Assembly (NCBI RefSeq): GCF_000204195.1
Contig: NZ_AFBG01000016.1
Span: 1-64,000, forward strand
Reading direction: 5' to 3'
Length of the DNA stretch: 64,000 bases
DNA from: Acidovorax radicis N35
Lineage (GTDB): Bacteria > Pseudomonadota > Gammaproteobacteria > Burkholderiales > Burkholderiaceae_C
In this document: in pieces, positions 54,819 to 63,235 of the stretch
Layout of the letters: each line of letters starts with the position of its first letter
Numbering within the stretch: the first letter of the stretch is position 1
Notes under the pieces: model-generated
The model's input: only the letters and a program-made list of their open reading frames with translations
The model's database searches: none
What the model was told of the DNA's origin: nothing
Translations under genes and position numbers: made by a program

Positions 54819-55862
54819 ATGCTGCTCCTCTCTGCCGCCACACTCGGCCTGCTAGCCACCATGACGCCGTCCGCCACACTGCGGCCCCGCCGCCGGTACC
54901 CCATGCTCATCACAGCCATCCTCCTGGCCGCAGGCCTCGCAGGCCTTGCCGCCGCCATTGCCTGGGGCGGCCCCAAAAACATCCCGCCACTGACCAGCGT
55001 CAACGACCCGTTCAAGGGCGTGGACTACAGCCGCGTTCCTCCGGCCCAGCGTTACACAGCGCGCGATGGCACATCGCTGGCATGGCACAGCTACAGTCCC
55101 CCCCAGGCAACGGCAGACGCCCCAAAACACCGAGTGGTGCTGGTGCATGGGTCTTCCGCGCGCGGACAGTCCATGCATGTGCTGGCGCAGGCACTGGCGA
55201 CCGAGGGGCATGCCGTGGCGACCCTGGACATACGGGGGCACGGCGCATCCGGCCCTCGGGGCCAGGCCGCCTATGTGGGCCAGCTGGAAGACGACATCGA
55301 AGACTTTCTGCGCGCCGTGCCGCACGCTGGCCCGCAAACGCTGATGGGGTTTTCGGCAGGCGGCGGGTTTGCGCTGCGTTTCGCAGGCAGCGCGCGGCAG
55401 GACCTGTTTGGCCGCTATGTGCTGCTGTCGCCTTTTTTGCACCACAACGCACCCACATCGCGGCCTGACAGCGGCGGCTGGGCGTCGGTAGGCCTGCCCC
55501 GCATGGTTGCCATCACGATGCTCAACCAGATCGGTATCACCCGATGGAACCACCTGCCCGTGCTGAGCTATGCCCTCAACGATGCAGCACGCGAGCTGCT
55601 CACGCCCCGCTATTCATATACGGTAGCCACCAACTTCCGCCCCCACAATGACTACCAGGCTGACATCCGCAATGCCCGGGGCACCGTCTGCATCGTGGCC
55701 GGGCAGGACGATGAGCTTTTTTACGCCGACCGCTTTGCCGATGTGTTTGCCCAGGCCGGCAAGCCCGTGCCCGTCACCCTCGTGCCTGGCGTCAACCACA
55801 TCGGGCTGACGCTGGACGCCCAGGCTGTGGCCACGGTGGCGCGCCACGCCTGCCCTGCGTAG
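54819..55862 (+). CDS. Membrane-anchored alpha/beta hydrolase (lysophospholipase-like)
   Basis: The 347-residue protein has hydrophobic N-terminal segments (LLSAATLGLLATM and MLITAILLAAGLAGLAAAIA). A hydrolase fold follows, with LVHGSSARGQSMHVLAQALA, DIRGHGASG, GFSAGGGFAL (Ser nucleophile) and a C-terminal GVNHIGLT (His). The pattern is that of monoacylglycerol-lipase-like enzymes, facing the periplasm if the first segments are an anchor. It follows the exported hydrolase by 33 bp. Confidence 0.78.
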   Translation: MLLLSAATLGLLATMTPSATLRPRRRYPMLITAILLAAGLAGLAAAIAWGGPKNIPPLTSVNDPFKGVDYSRVPPAQRYTARDGTSLAWHSYSPPQATADAPKHRVVLVHGSSARGQSMHVLAQALATEGHAVATLDIRGHGASGPRGQAAYVGQLEDDIEDFLRAVPHAGPQTLMGFSAGGGFALRFAGSARQDLFGRYVLLSPFLHHNAPTSRPDSGGWASVGLPRMVAITMLNQIGITRWNHLPVLSYALNDAARELLTPRYSYTVATNFRPHNDYQADIRNARGTVCIVAGQDDELFYADRFADVFAQAGKPVPVTLVPGVNHIGLTLDAQAVATVARHACPA

Positions 55863-55921
55863 CCCGCCCCTAGAATCCCTGCAGCGCCACCCAGCTTCCA
55901 ACCCTACCCCCCGCCACTGCC

Positions 55922-56245
55922 ATGTCCTCACCCCTGAGCCCCGAAGAGATCGAAGCGCTGGCCCGCCGGCGCGCCAGTGCCAAGCTGGGCTGGTACGTGC
56001 ACGCCGTGGCGTTCGTGCTGGTCAACGCGGCGCTCTTTGCCATGTCACGCTATGCGTTCGGTACGCGGCCCTGGTCGGTCTACCCGCTGCTGGGCTGGGG
56101 GCTGGGGCTGGGGCTGCATGGGGTATCGGTATTCCTGCTGGGCAGCGGCAGCGGCCTGCGCGAGCGCATGGTGCAGCGCGAGCGCGAAGCCCTGCAGCGC
56201 GCGCAGGCGCAGAAGCAAGACCCGCAGCGCCAGAACCGGCCATGA
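55922..56245 (+). CDS. 2TM domain protein, copy B
   Basis: The 107-residue protein is a paralogue of the one at 53387, with two membrane helices (AFVLVNAALFAMSRYAFG; WSVYPLLGWGLGLGLHGVSV) and a charged C-terminal helix. Its stop overlaps the sensor kinase start (ATGA at 56242). The two are therefore coupled and it may act as the membrane or sensing partner of that kinase. In some bacteria this domain is fused to LytS-type kinases. Confidence 0.82.
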   Translation: MSSPLSPEEIEALARRRASAKLGWYVHAVAFVLVNAALFAMSRYAFGTRPWSVYPLLGWGLGLGLHGVSVFLLGSGSGLRERMVQREREALQRAQAQKQDPQRQNRP

Positions 56246-57330
56246 CACTGCGGCACCAGTTCAACGGCATCAGCAAGCTACGGCACTACCTGCAGGTGGT
56301 GGCCTTCACGCTGGTCGTGGCCACCCTCCAGTACGCCTTCATGCCCGACAAGCCCTACGGGCCGCCGGTGGTGTATTCGGTGCTGATCGGCACCTTCACC
56401 TGGGCCATCATCGACCTGGGCCGCGAGCTGATCCCATCGGCCGCCGAGACGGGCTGGCCGCAGGGCTGGCAGGGCATTGCGCTGGTGATTGCGGGCATCG
56501 TCATCGGCTACCTGGCGGGCACGCTGCTGGCGGATGCGCTGTGCGTGTACTACTTCCGCTTCTACCCGGCTGGCACCTCATTGTCCGGGGCGGACCAGCG
56601 CACCTCCATCCTCATCACGGCCATTGCCGGGCTGGTGGGCAGCTACTACTTCTACGCCATGCACAAATCGGCGTATCTGGAAGACAAGATGGCCGAGGCG
56701 CGCATGCACGCCAGCGAGGCCCGCCTGAAACTCCTGGAAACCCAGCTCGAACCCCACATGCTGTTCAACACGCTGGCCAATCTGCGCGTGCTGATCGGCA
56801 CCGACCCCGTGCGCGCACAGGAGATGCTGGACCGCATGATCGCCTACCTGCGCGCCACGCTCACCGCGTCGCGCAGCACCCAGCATCCGCTGGCCAACGA
56901 GTTTGACCGCCTGCGCGACTACCTGGAACTGATGGCGGTGCGCATGGGCCCGCGCATGGCCTATACGCTGGACCTGCCGGATGCGCTGCGGGATGTGCCC
57001 GTGCCCCCGCTGCTGCTGCAGCCGCTGGTGGAAAACGCCATCCGCCATGGCCTGGAGCCCCAGGTGGAAGGCGGCCACATCACCGTGCGCGCCAGCACGC
57101 GCCCGGGGCCCAGCGGCCCACTGCTGGTCGTCGAAGTCAACGACACCGGCGCGGGCCTTCCCGACACCCTGCCCACCCCGGGCCCCGGCCAGAGCTTTGG
57201 CCTGACCCAGGTGCGCGAACGCCTGGCCACATTGCATGGTGCTGCAGGAACTCTTGATTTGATAGCTGCCAGCGCAGGTGGAACAAGCGCCAGCGTCGTT
57301 TTTCCTTTGAAATCTGTCACCCACCCATGA
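56242..57330 (+). CDS. LytS/YehU-type sensor histidine kinase
   Basis: The 362-residue kinase has four membrane segments in the first 150 residues. The His_kinase box is LETQLEPHMLFNTLANLR (phospho-His in EPHMLFN), and the N-box LVENAIRHG and G-boxes NDTGAGLP and GQSFGLTQVRERL are complete. Residues about 338-358 are encoded by a copy of the dispersed repeat (GTLDLIAASAGGTSASVVF), replacing the usual final strand sequence. The stop overlaps the regulator start (ATGA at 57327). Confidence 0.92.
   Translation: MTLRHQFNGISKLRHYLQVVAFTLVVATLQYAFMPDKPYGPPVVYSVLIGTFTWAIIDLGRELIPSAAETGWPQGWQGIALVIAGIVIGYLAGTLLADALCVYYFRFYPAGTSLSGADQRTSILITAIAGLVGSYYFYAMHKSAYLEDKMAEARMHASEARLKLLETQLEPHMLFNTLANLRVLIGTDPVRAQEMLDRMIAYLRATLTASRSTQHPLANEFDRLRDYLELMAVRMGPRMAYTLDLPDALRDVPVPPLLLQPLVENAIRHGLEPQVEGGHITVRASTRPGPSGPLLVVEVNDTGAGLPDTLPTPGPGQSFGLTQVRERLATLHGAAGTLDLIAASAGGTSASVVFPLKSVTHP
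57253..57315 (+). repeat. Dispersed repeat copy inside the kinase gene
   Basis: TTGATTTGATAGCTGCCAGC and GGAACAAGCGCCAGCGTCGT correspond to the family core (TTTTGATAGCTGCTAGC...GGATAAGCGGTAGAGCC). The kinase frame runs through it without a stop and ends just after it. Confidence 0.6.
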
Positions 57331-58166
57331 ACCAGCCCGCCCCCCGCGCCCTGATTGCCGAGGACGAACACCTGCTGGCCGCCGCGCTGCAGCAGGAGTT
57401 GACCCGGGCCTGGCCCGAGCTGCAGATTGCCGCCACCGTGGGGGACGGCCTGTCGGCCGTCAAGCAGGCCCTGGCCCTGCTGCCCGACGTACTGTTCTTC
57501 GACATCCGCATGCCCGGCCAGAGCGGCCTGGACGCCGCCGTGGAGCTGGCCGACGCCTGGCCCACCGAAGGCCCCTCGGGCCGGCCCTTTCCCGCGCTGG
57601 TGTTCGTGACGGCCTACGACCAGTACGCGGTGCAGGCGTTTGAAGCGCAGGCCGTGGACTACCTGCTCAAGCCCGTGCAGGCGGCCCGGCTGCAAAAAAC
57701 CGTGCAAAAACTGCAGCTGGCGCTGATGAATAAAGCGCAACCAGCTATCAATTTAGAAGCAACCATGGAGCAGCTGCGCCACCTGCTGACAGCTCCCGGC
57801 ATCGCGTCGCCGCCCGCTGCGGCGGCACCGAGCAGCACCACGCCCCTCACCCTCATCCAGGCCAGCAGCGGCAGCCAGATCCACATGGTGCCCGTGGCCG
57901 ACGTGCTGTACTTTGAAGCGGCCGACAAATACGTGCGGGTGCTGACTGCGGCGCGCGAATACCTGATTCGCACGCCGCTCAAGGACCTGATCGGCCAGTT
58001 GGACACCCAGGTGTTCTGGCAGATCCACCGCAGCACCCTGGTGCGCGCCAGTGCCATCACCACCGTGACCCGCGACGAGGCGGGCAAGCTGCATCTGGAG
58101 CTGGCGGGCCGCGCTGAAAAGCTGCCGGTGAGCCGCCTCTACGCGCACCTGTTCAAGGCGATGTAG
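57327..58166 (+). CDS. LytTR-type response regulator
   Basis: The 279-residue regulator has a receiver domain (1-125) with DVLFFDIRMPGQSG (phospho-Asp about 55) and conserved Thr and Lys (FVTAYD, YLLKPV). The C-terminal LytTR DNA-binding domain (about 170-275) includes DVLYFEAADKYVRVLTAARE and FWQIHRSTLVRASAI. The linker (about 125-143) is encoded by another dispersed repeat copy. It is coupled to the LytS kinase and the 2TM gene as a signalling operon. Targets are unknown. Confidence 0.93.
   Translation: MNQPAPRALIAEDEHLLAAALQQELTRAWPELQIAATVGDGLSAVKQALALLPDVLFFDIRMPGQSGLDAAVELADAWPTEGPSGRPFPALVFVTAYDQYAVQAFEAQAVDYLLKPVQAARLQKTVQKLQLALMNKAQPAINLEATMEQLRHLLTAPGIASPPAAAAPSSTTPLTLIQASSGSQIHMVPVADVLYFEAADKYVRVLTAAREYLIRTPLKDLIGQLDTQVFWQIHRSTLVRASAITTVTRDEAGKLHLELAGRAEKLPVSRLYAHLFKAM
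57701..57756 (-). repeat. Dispersed repeat copy inside the response-regulator gene
   Basis: On the minus strand it reads TAAATTGATAGCTGGTTGCG then CTTTATTCATCAGCGCCAGC, matching the family core. It forms the receiver-LytTR linker, a place where inserted peptide would be tolerated. Confidence 0.6.
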
Positions 58167-58179
58167 TCCCCGAGAGTTT

Positions 58180-58821
58180 TTACCGATTGGTGGCCAGCAG
58201 CAGGCCACCCGCCCCCATGAAGAATCCGCCGGTGGCCTTGTTGAGGCGCACCACGCCCCGCGAGGTGCGGATAAACCGGCGGATCTGCCGGCCCCCGGCC
58301 GCGTAGACCGCCGTGGACACAAACTCGGCCCCCAGGTACACAGCCCCCAGCACCACAAACTGGCGCAGGGCCGGCTGGCTGGGGTCGATGAACTGCGGAA
58401 AGATGGCCGCAAACAGGATGATGGCCTTGGGATTGGTGATTCCCAGCAAGAACTCCTGCGCGATGAGCGATTGCAGGCGCACCGGGGTGCCGCCCGCTTT
58501 CACCACACCCCCATCTGCGCCGTCCACCACGTCCAGCCCACTGAACTCGCGGCTGCGCCACGCGCGCCAGCCCAGCCAGAACAGGTAGCAGGCCCCGACC
58601 CACTTCACGGCCGTGAAGGCGGCCTCGGACGCCAGCAACATCGCCCCCAGGCCCACCGCGGACACCGTCAGGAAAATCGCGAACGCAGCCACCCGCCCCA
58701 GCGTCGCCACCATGGCCGCACCAATCCCCGCGCGAATGCCGTTGTTGAGGCCACAGAAATTGTTGGGTCCGGGCGTGAGCGCAATGGCAACCGCCACCGG
58801 GGCAAAAAGAAGCGCGTCCAT
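58180..58821 (-). CDS. LysE/RhtB family exporter
   Basis: The 213-residue protein has six hydrophobic segments and the family signature PGPNNFCGLNNGIRAGI near the N-terminus, with GITNPKAIILFAAIFPQF in the middle. LysE/RhtB proteins export amino acids or related metabolites. ATG at 58821 has GAAGGAC upstream and lacks the non-hydrophobic extension of an earlier frame start. It converges on the LytTR gene. Confidence 0.9.
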   Translation of the reverse strand: MDALLFAPVAVAIALTPGPNNFCGLNNGIRAGIGAAMVATLGRVAAFAIFLTVSAVGLGAMLLASEAAFTAVKWVGACYLFWLGWRAWRSREFSGLDVVDGADGGVVKAGGTPVRLQSLIAQEFLLGITNPKAIILFAAIFPQFIDPSQPALRQFVVLGAVYLGAEFVSTAVYAAGGRQIRRFIRTSRGVVRLNKATGGFFMGAGGLLLATNR

Positions 58822-58918
58822 GGAACAGTCCTTCGGGGAACGGAGAAACACAAAACAGCAGTGCAGTCTAAAACAAGCGGAGGTTGACGGCCACGGCGTC
58901 CGGCGGCGAGGACCCGGT

Positions 58919-59545
58919 TCAACCGTGGAGTTCCACCACCGTGCCCCAGGGCACACCCGGCAAGGCCTCGTAATGCGCTACCACCACCACGCGCCCGGGC
59001 TGGATGGCCACCTGCGCCAGGGCGCGGCCCAGGTAGGCCATCGATGGCTTGTCGAGCCCGCCCACCGGTTCGTCGATCAGGGTCAGCGGCGCCCCCGAGG
59101 CCAGCGCCCCGGCCATGAGCACCTTGCGTTTGCTGCCGGTGGACAGCGCATAGAACGGCTTGTCCAGATGTTCATGCAGGCTGAACCCTTCGGTGTGGAC
59201 CGCCAGTGCAGCGGCATCCCACGATGGGTAACGCGCCGGAAGGCTGCCTAGCCAGCCACGGGCCGTGAGTTGGTCCAGGTCGCCCGAGCGGGGGTCGGCC
59301 CAGAAGACTTGTTGGGCATAGGCCTTGGGGGTTTCGCGCGCGTTCACACCCTGCAGCGTGATGCGCCCAGCCTGCGCGGTGAGTTCCCCCGCCAGCAGGC
59401 GCAGCAGCGTGGTCTTGCCACTGCTCTCGTCACCACGCACGAGCGCCAGGCCTGCGGGCAGCGCCGCCGACCACTGGTCCAGCACCCCACATTCGGGGTA
59501 GGCAAAACACAGGCCCTCCACCTGCAACACCACGTTCTCAGACAT
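58919..59545 (-). CDS. ABC transporter ATP-binding protein (orphan)
   Basis: The 208-residue ATPase has Walker A GDESSGKTT, a signature-like LSTGSKRKVLMAG and Walker B LTLIDEP, followed by a His-containing switch (VVVAHYE). The domain is short and no permease gene is adjacent. It is transcribed towards lysE with 97 bp between. It may serve an export system encoded elsewhere, or have a non-transport role. Confidence 0.82.
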   Translation of the reverse strand: MSENVVLQVEGLCFAYPECGVLDQWSAALPAGLALVRGDESSGKTTLLRLLAGELTAQAGRITLQGVNARETPKAYAQQVFWADPRSGDLDQLTARGWLGSLPARYPSWDAAALAVHTEGFSLHEHLDKPFYALSTGSKRKVLMAGALASGAPLTLIDEPVGGLDKPSMAYLGRALAQVAIQPGRVVVVAHYEALPGVPWGTVVELHG

Positions 59546-59738
59546 CCTGCTCCCTTGGGTTGATGGATGGCGCAGGGCATTCTTCTTCTACAGCCTGCGC
59601 CGCCCTGCGATTCTAGAGAGCGGTTGGGTTTGTCTCGGCTGCGCCCGCAGCCAACCCCTGGCCTGGTTGACGCACAACCCCCACAACGCGGCGTCTGCGC
59701 CCGTCCATTGCAGCGGACCTACCGGGTGCGCGAGCCGG

Positions 59739-60746
59739 TCAGCACTCCACAATCGCCTTGATCACGCCGGCCTTGGGGTCCAGCAGGTCCTGGAACTTGG
59801 TGGGCACTTCGGCCAGGGTCAGACGGTGGGTGTTCAGTGCCTGTGGAATCAATCCTTCACGCATGGCGTTCAGCACGGTCTCAAAATCTTCGGCGGTGGC
59901 ATTGCGGCTGCCCATCAGGGTCATTTCGCGTTTGTGGAATTCGGGGTCGGAGAAGGTGATGTTCGCGCCCACCACCGAGATCAGCACATAGGTGCCGCCA
60001 TGCGCGACAAATTGGAAGCCGCGCTCCATAGCCTTGGGGTTGCCGGTGGCGTCAAACACCACGTCATAAAACTCACTGTCTGTCAGTGCTGCGAGTTGCG
60101 CCTCATCGGACTCACCCAAAGAAACACCGGCTCTCACTCCCAGCGACTGCGTGCAGAAGTCCAGTCGGTCCTGGCGCCCGTCCAGTGCAGTGACCGTGGC
60201 GCCGCGCAGCTGCGCAAAAATCATGGCCGCCATGCCAATCGGCCCAGCGCCCACCACCAGCACCCTCTGGCCTGGCCCCACGCCCGAGCGGCGCACGGCA
60301 TGGGCGCCGATGGACAAAAACTCCACCATGGCGGCCTGGTCCAGCGACACACCCTCGGCCTTGTGCACAAACTGCTGGGGCACGCACAGGTATTCGGTAA
60401 ACGCGCCATCGGTGTGCACGCCCAACACCTGGATGCGGGTGCAGCAGTTGGTCTTGCCGGCGCGGCAGGCAATGCAGGTGCCGCACGAGAGGTAGGGCAT
60501 CACGTACACCGTGTCGCCGGATTGCAGGGCGCTGCCAGCAGGCGCGGTTTCCACAATGCCCGACAGCTCGTGCCCCATCACGCGGGGGTAGCTCAGGTAA
60601 GGCTGGTTGCCGGTGAAGATATGCAGGTCGGTGCCACACACCCCCACACGTTTGACACGCAGCAGCACTTCGTCGGCCGCACGGTCTGGCAGGGGGCGGT
60701 CGTGGGCACGCAAAGTGCCGGGGGTTTCACAAACAACGGTCAGCAT
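59739..60746 (-). CDS. Zinc-dependent alcohol dehydrogenase, probable L-gulonate/L-galactonate 5-dehydrogenase
   Basis: The 335-residue MDR enzyme has the catalytic zinc site (GVCGTDLHIF, GHELSGIV), the structural zinc cysteines (CGTCIACRAGKTNC) and the NAD fold (VVGAGPIGMAA). It resembles LgoD/YjjN-type sugar-acid dehydrogenases. Context supports oxidation of L-gulonate (or L-galactonate) to a keto-uronate, because the genes upstream encode the next steps from fructuronate to KDPG. GAAGGATCC precedes the ATG; it is 15 bp after the kinase stop. Confidence 0.82.
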   Translation of the reverse strand: MLTVVCETPGTLRAHDRPLPDRAADEVLLRVKRVGVCGTDLHIFTGNQPYLSYPRVMGHELSGIVETAPAGSALQSGDTVYVMPYLSCGTCIACRAGKTNCCTRIQVLGVHTDGAFTEYLCVPQQFVHKAEGVSLDQAAMVEFLSIGAHAVRRSGVGPGQRVLVVGAGPIGMAAMIFAQLRGATVTALDGRQDRLDFCTQSLGVRAGVSLGESDEAQLAALTDSEFYDVVFDATGNPKAMERGFQFVAHGGTYVLISVVGANITFSDPEFHKREMTLMGSRNATAEDFETVLNAMREGLIPQALNTHRLTLAEVPTKFQDLLDPKAGVIKAIVEC

Positions 60747-60761
60747 GACGGGATCCTTCGT

Positions 60762-61721
60762 TCAATCCAAATTCTGTGCATTCAGTTCCGCGCGCGTGGG
60801 CAGGCCTTCCATGTCGCCCACCACCTGCAGTGCGCGCGAGGCAATCCAGTTGGCGCGGCGCACGGCCTGCGGCCAGCCCAGCCCTTCAAGCTGCGCGCTG
60901 ATGGTGCCCACGGCAAACGCGTCACCGGCACCCACGGTGTCCACCACCACAGGCACGGTCACACCGGGCACTTGCCCTTGTTCACCGCTGGCGGTGCGGA
61001 AGTAAGCGCCTTCAGCGCCTTGCTTGATGACCACGGCCTTGGCGCCCCGGTCCAGGTACCACGCGGCAATGTCCGCCGGGGTGTTTTGCCCAGTCAGCAG
61101 CTTGCCTTCATCAATGCCTGGCAACACCCAGTCCGCATGGCGGGCCAAGTCGTTGAGGGTGTCGCGCATGGTGGCTACGTCGGGCCACAGGCTGGGGCGC
61201 AGGTTGGGGTCGAACGACACGCTGCGGCCGGCGGCCCGCAGGGTCAACATGGCGTGGACCACCAGTTCGCGAGCGGCGGGCGACAGGGCGGGCGTGATGC
61301 CCGTGGTGTGCACATGCCTTGCGCGCAGCGCGTAATCGGTTTTCAAGTGCGCCACGCTGAGCTGGCTGGCGGCCGAGCCGCGGCGGTAGTACTCAATCGC
61401 CGGGTCGCTGCCGTCCACGCTGCGCGACTTGAGCATGAAGCCGGTGGAGCGTTGCGGGTCCAGCTCCACCTGCGAGGTGTCCACGCCCTCGGCCTCAATC
61501 GTCTTGCGCACATAGCTGCCAAACGAATCCGTCCCCAGGCGGCTCACCCAGCCAACTTTGAAGCCCAGGCGCGCCAGGCCGATGGCCACATTGGTGTCGG
61601 CACCGGCAATGCGTTTGCTGAAACTTTGTACCTCGGCCAGTGGGCCGGGCTCTTGCGCGACCAGCATCGCCATGGTTTCGCCCAGGGACAGGACGTCGAG
61701 TGTGTCGGGCATCGTGCTCAT
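60762..61721 (-). CDS. kdgK: PfkB-family sugar kinase, probable 2-keto-3-deoxygluconate kinase
   Basis: The 319-residue kinase has the PfkB N-terminal di-Gly-like segment (AGADTNVAIGLARLG) and the C-terminal DTVGAGDAFAVG motif with the catalytic Asp. It fits KdgK, which phosphorylates KDG to KDPG. The start overlaps the upstream uxuB-like stop (ATGA at 61718), so it is coupled to the preceding pathway step. Confidence 0.85.
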   Translation of the reverse strand: MSTMPDTLDVLSLGETMAMLVAQEPGPLAEVQSFSKRIAGADTNVAIGLARLGFKVGWVSRLGTDSFGSYVRKTIEAEGVDTSQVELDPQRSTGFMLKSRSVDGSDPAIEYYRRGSAASQLSVAHLKTDYALRARHVHTTGITPALSPAARELVVHAMLTLRAAGRSVSFDPNLRPSLWPDVATMRDTLNDLARHADWVLPGIDEGKLLTGQNTPADIAAWYLDRGAKAVVIKQGAEGAYFRTASGEQGQVPGVTVPVVVDTVGAGDAFAVGTISAQLEGLGWPQAVRRANWIASRALQVVGDMEGLPTRAELNAQNLD

Positions 61722-63235
61722 GCGGTCAACTCCCCGTGGTTCACCGCTTCCAGGGTGGCCGCAACCCCGTGTGCTTGCAGCGACTGCAGCAAGGGCACCA
61801 GCGCCGCCGTGAGTGCTGCATGGCCCGCCAGGTCGCCAAACACCGGCGCATAGGCCAGCATGGCTTGCACGGTGTGCGGACTCACGCCTTGGCCCAGCGA
61901 CTGCTGGTACAGCGCGGTGAGCTGGGTGGCATGCGGGTCGTCAATGCCGTAGGCCTGGCCCAGTTCGTCCACGCCACGCAGGTAGTGCATCCACGCGGCC
62001 AGACCCAGGGCCATACGCGGCACGGGCAGTTGCCGGGCCAGGCGGTCGCGCAGCGCGCCCAGCAGGCGCTGGGGCAGTTTTTGCGAGCCGTCCATGGCGA
62101 TCTGCTGCGTGCGGTGGGCCAGGGCCGGGTTACCGTAGCGGGCCAGCAGGTTGTGGCGGTAGGCCGCCAGGTCCAGGCCGGGCAAGGCAGGCAGGGTGGG
62201 TTCAATCTCGTCGCGCATCAGCGCTTCGATGTGCGTGTGCAATGCAGGCTGCGCAATCGCCTCGTCCACGGTCTGCCAGCCGGCCATGGCGCCCAGGTAG
62301 GCGAGGCTGGAGTGGGTGCCATTGACCATGCGCAGCTTGAGCCGCTCAAAAGGTTCGGCATCGGGCACAAAACGTGCGCCGCCCAGTGTCCAGTCCGGTC
62401 GGTCTGCGGCAAATTCGTCTTCAATGGCCCAGTCAAAAAAAGGCTCGCCCAGCACGGGCCAGGCGTCAACGCAACCCAGCGCAGCACTCACCATTGCACG
62501 GTCGCCATCGGTGGTTTTGGGCACGATGCGGTCCACCATAGAGCATGGAAAACGGCACTGGCGCTCTATCCACGTGCGCAAGGTGCTATCAATTTCTTCA
62601 GCAAAGCGCAGTACGGCGGCACGCAGCACACGCCCATTGGCCGGCAGGTTGTCCAGTGACATGAGCGTGAGCGGCCCATGGCCTTGGGCGTGGCGCAGCT
62701 GCAAGCCGAACACCAGCATGCCAATGGCGGAGCGGGGAACTTGCGGGTGCGCCAGGTCGTGCACGATGTCGGGGTGGTCCAGCCGCAAGGCACCGGTGGC
62801 AGGGTCGTGGCAGTAGCCTTTTTCCGTCACCGTCAGGCTCACGATGCGGGTGTCTGCGGCGGCTATCGCCTCCAGCACGGCTTGCGGGTTCTCGGGTGCT
62901 ACCAGCAGGTTGCGCACGGCACCAATGACTTGCAGGCGCTGGCGGGGTTGGCCTTGCGCATCCGCATCACGAATCGCCAGTGTGTACAGCCCGTCCTGCG
63001 GCGCCAGGGCATCGCGGGTATCGGCTTGGCGCAGCGACACGCCGGTGATGCCCCAGCGCAGGTCGCCGGCGGCAATGGCGGCCTCGGTGGCAGCGGCCAT
63101 GTGGGCGCGCATGAAGGCCCCTATGCCGAGATGCACGATGCCGTTTTTCAACGCACGGCGGTTGTAGGGCGGGCGCACCACGGCGGCAGGCAATGTACCC
63201 ACCGTGGTGTCGTTCAATCGGTTCATGGCCGCCAT
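61718..63235 (-). CDS. uxuB: Mannitol dehydrogenase family protein, probable fructuronate reductase (UxuB-like)
   Basis: The 505-residue enzyme has the polyol-dehydrogenase Rossmann start (IVHLGIGAFMRAHMAA) and the family-specific FPCSMVDRIVP and KLRMVNGTHSSLAYLG (catalytic Lys/Asn/His). Such enzymes interconvert D-fructuronate and D-mannonate. ATG at 63235 overlaps the dehydratase stop (TGATG); ATG at 63226 is an alternative. Residues about 212-232 show some DNA similarity to the dispersed repeat. Confidence 0.85.
   Translation of the reverse strand: MAAMNRLNDTTVGTLPAAVVRPPYNRRALKNGIVHLGIGAFMRAHMAAATEAAIAAGDLRWGITGVSLRQADTRDALAPQDGLYTLAIRDADAQGQPRQRLQVIGAVRNLLVAPENPQAVLEAIAAADTRIVSLTVTEKGYCHDPATGALRLDHPDIVHDLAHPQVPRSAIGMLVFGLQLRHAQGHGPLTLMSLDNLPANGRVLRAAVLRFAEEIDSTLRTWIERQCRFPCSMVDRIVPKTTDGDRAMVSAALGCVDAWPVLGEPFFDWAIEDEFAADRPDWTLGGARFVPDAEPFERLKLRMVNGTHSSLAYLGAMAGWQTVDEAIAQPALHTHIEALMRDEIEPTLPALPGLDLAAYRHNLLARYGNPALAHRTQQIAMDGSQKLPQRLLGALRDRLARQLPVPRMALGLAAWMHYLRGVDELGQAYGIDDPHATQLTALYQQSLGQGVSPHTVQAMLAYAPVFGDLAGHAALTAALVPLLQSLQAHGVAATLEAVNHGELTA
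62540..62600 (-). repeat. Possible dispersed repeat copy inside the uxuB-like gene
   Basis: On the minus strand AAATTGATAGCACCTTGCGC and GTGGATAGAGCGCCAGTGCC resemble the family core. The encoded peptide (EIDSTLRTWIERQCRFP) fits the normal family sequence here, so this may be chance. Confidence 0.3.

Noticed and set aside
59667-61853. 728-codon plus-strand frame over the sugar-acid operon
   Set aside because: Antisense to the dehydrogenase and kinase with full catalytic motifs; no signal, ribosome site or domain.
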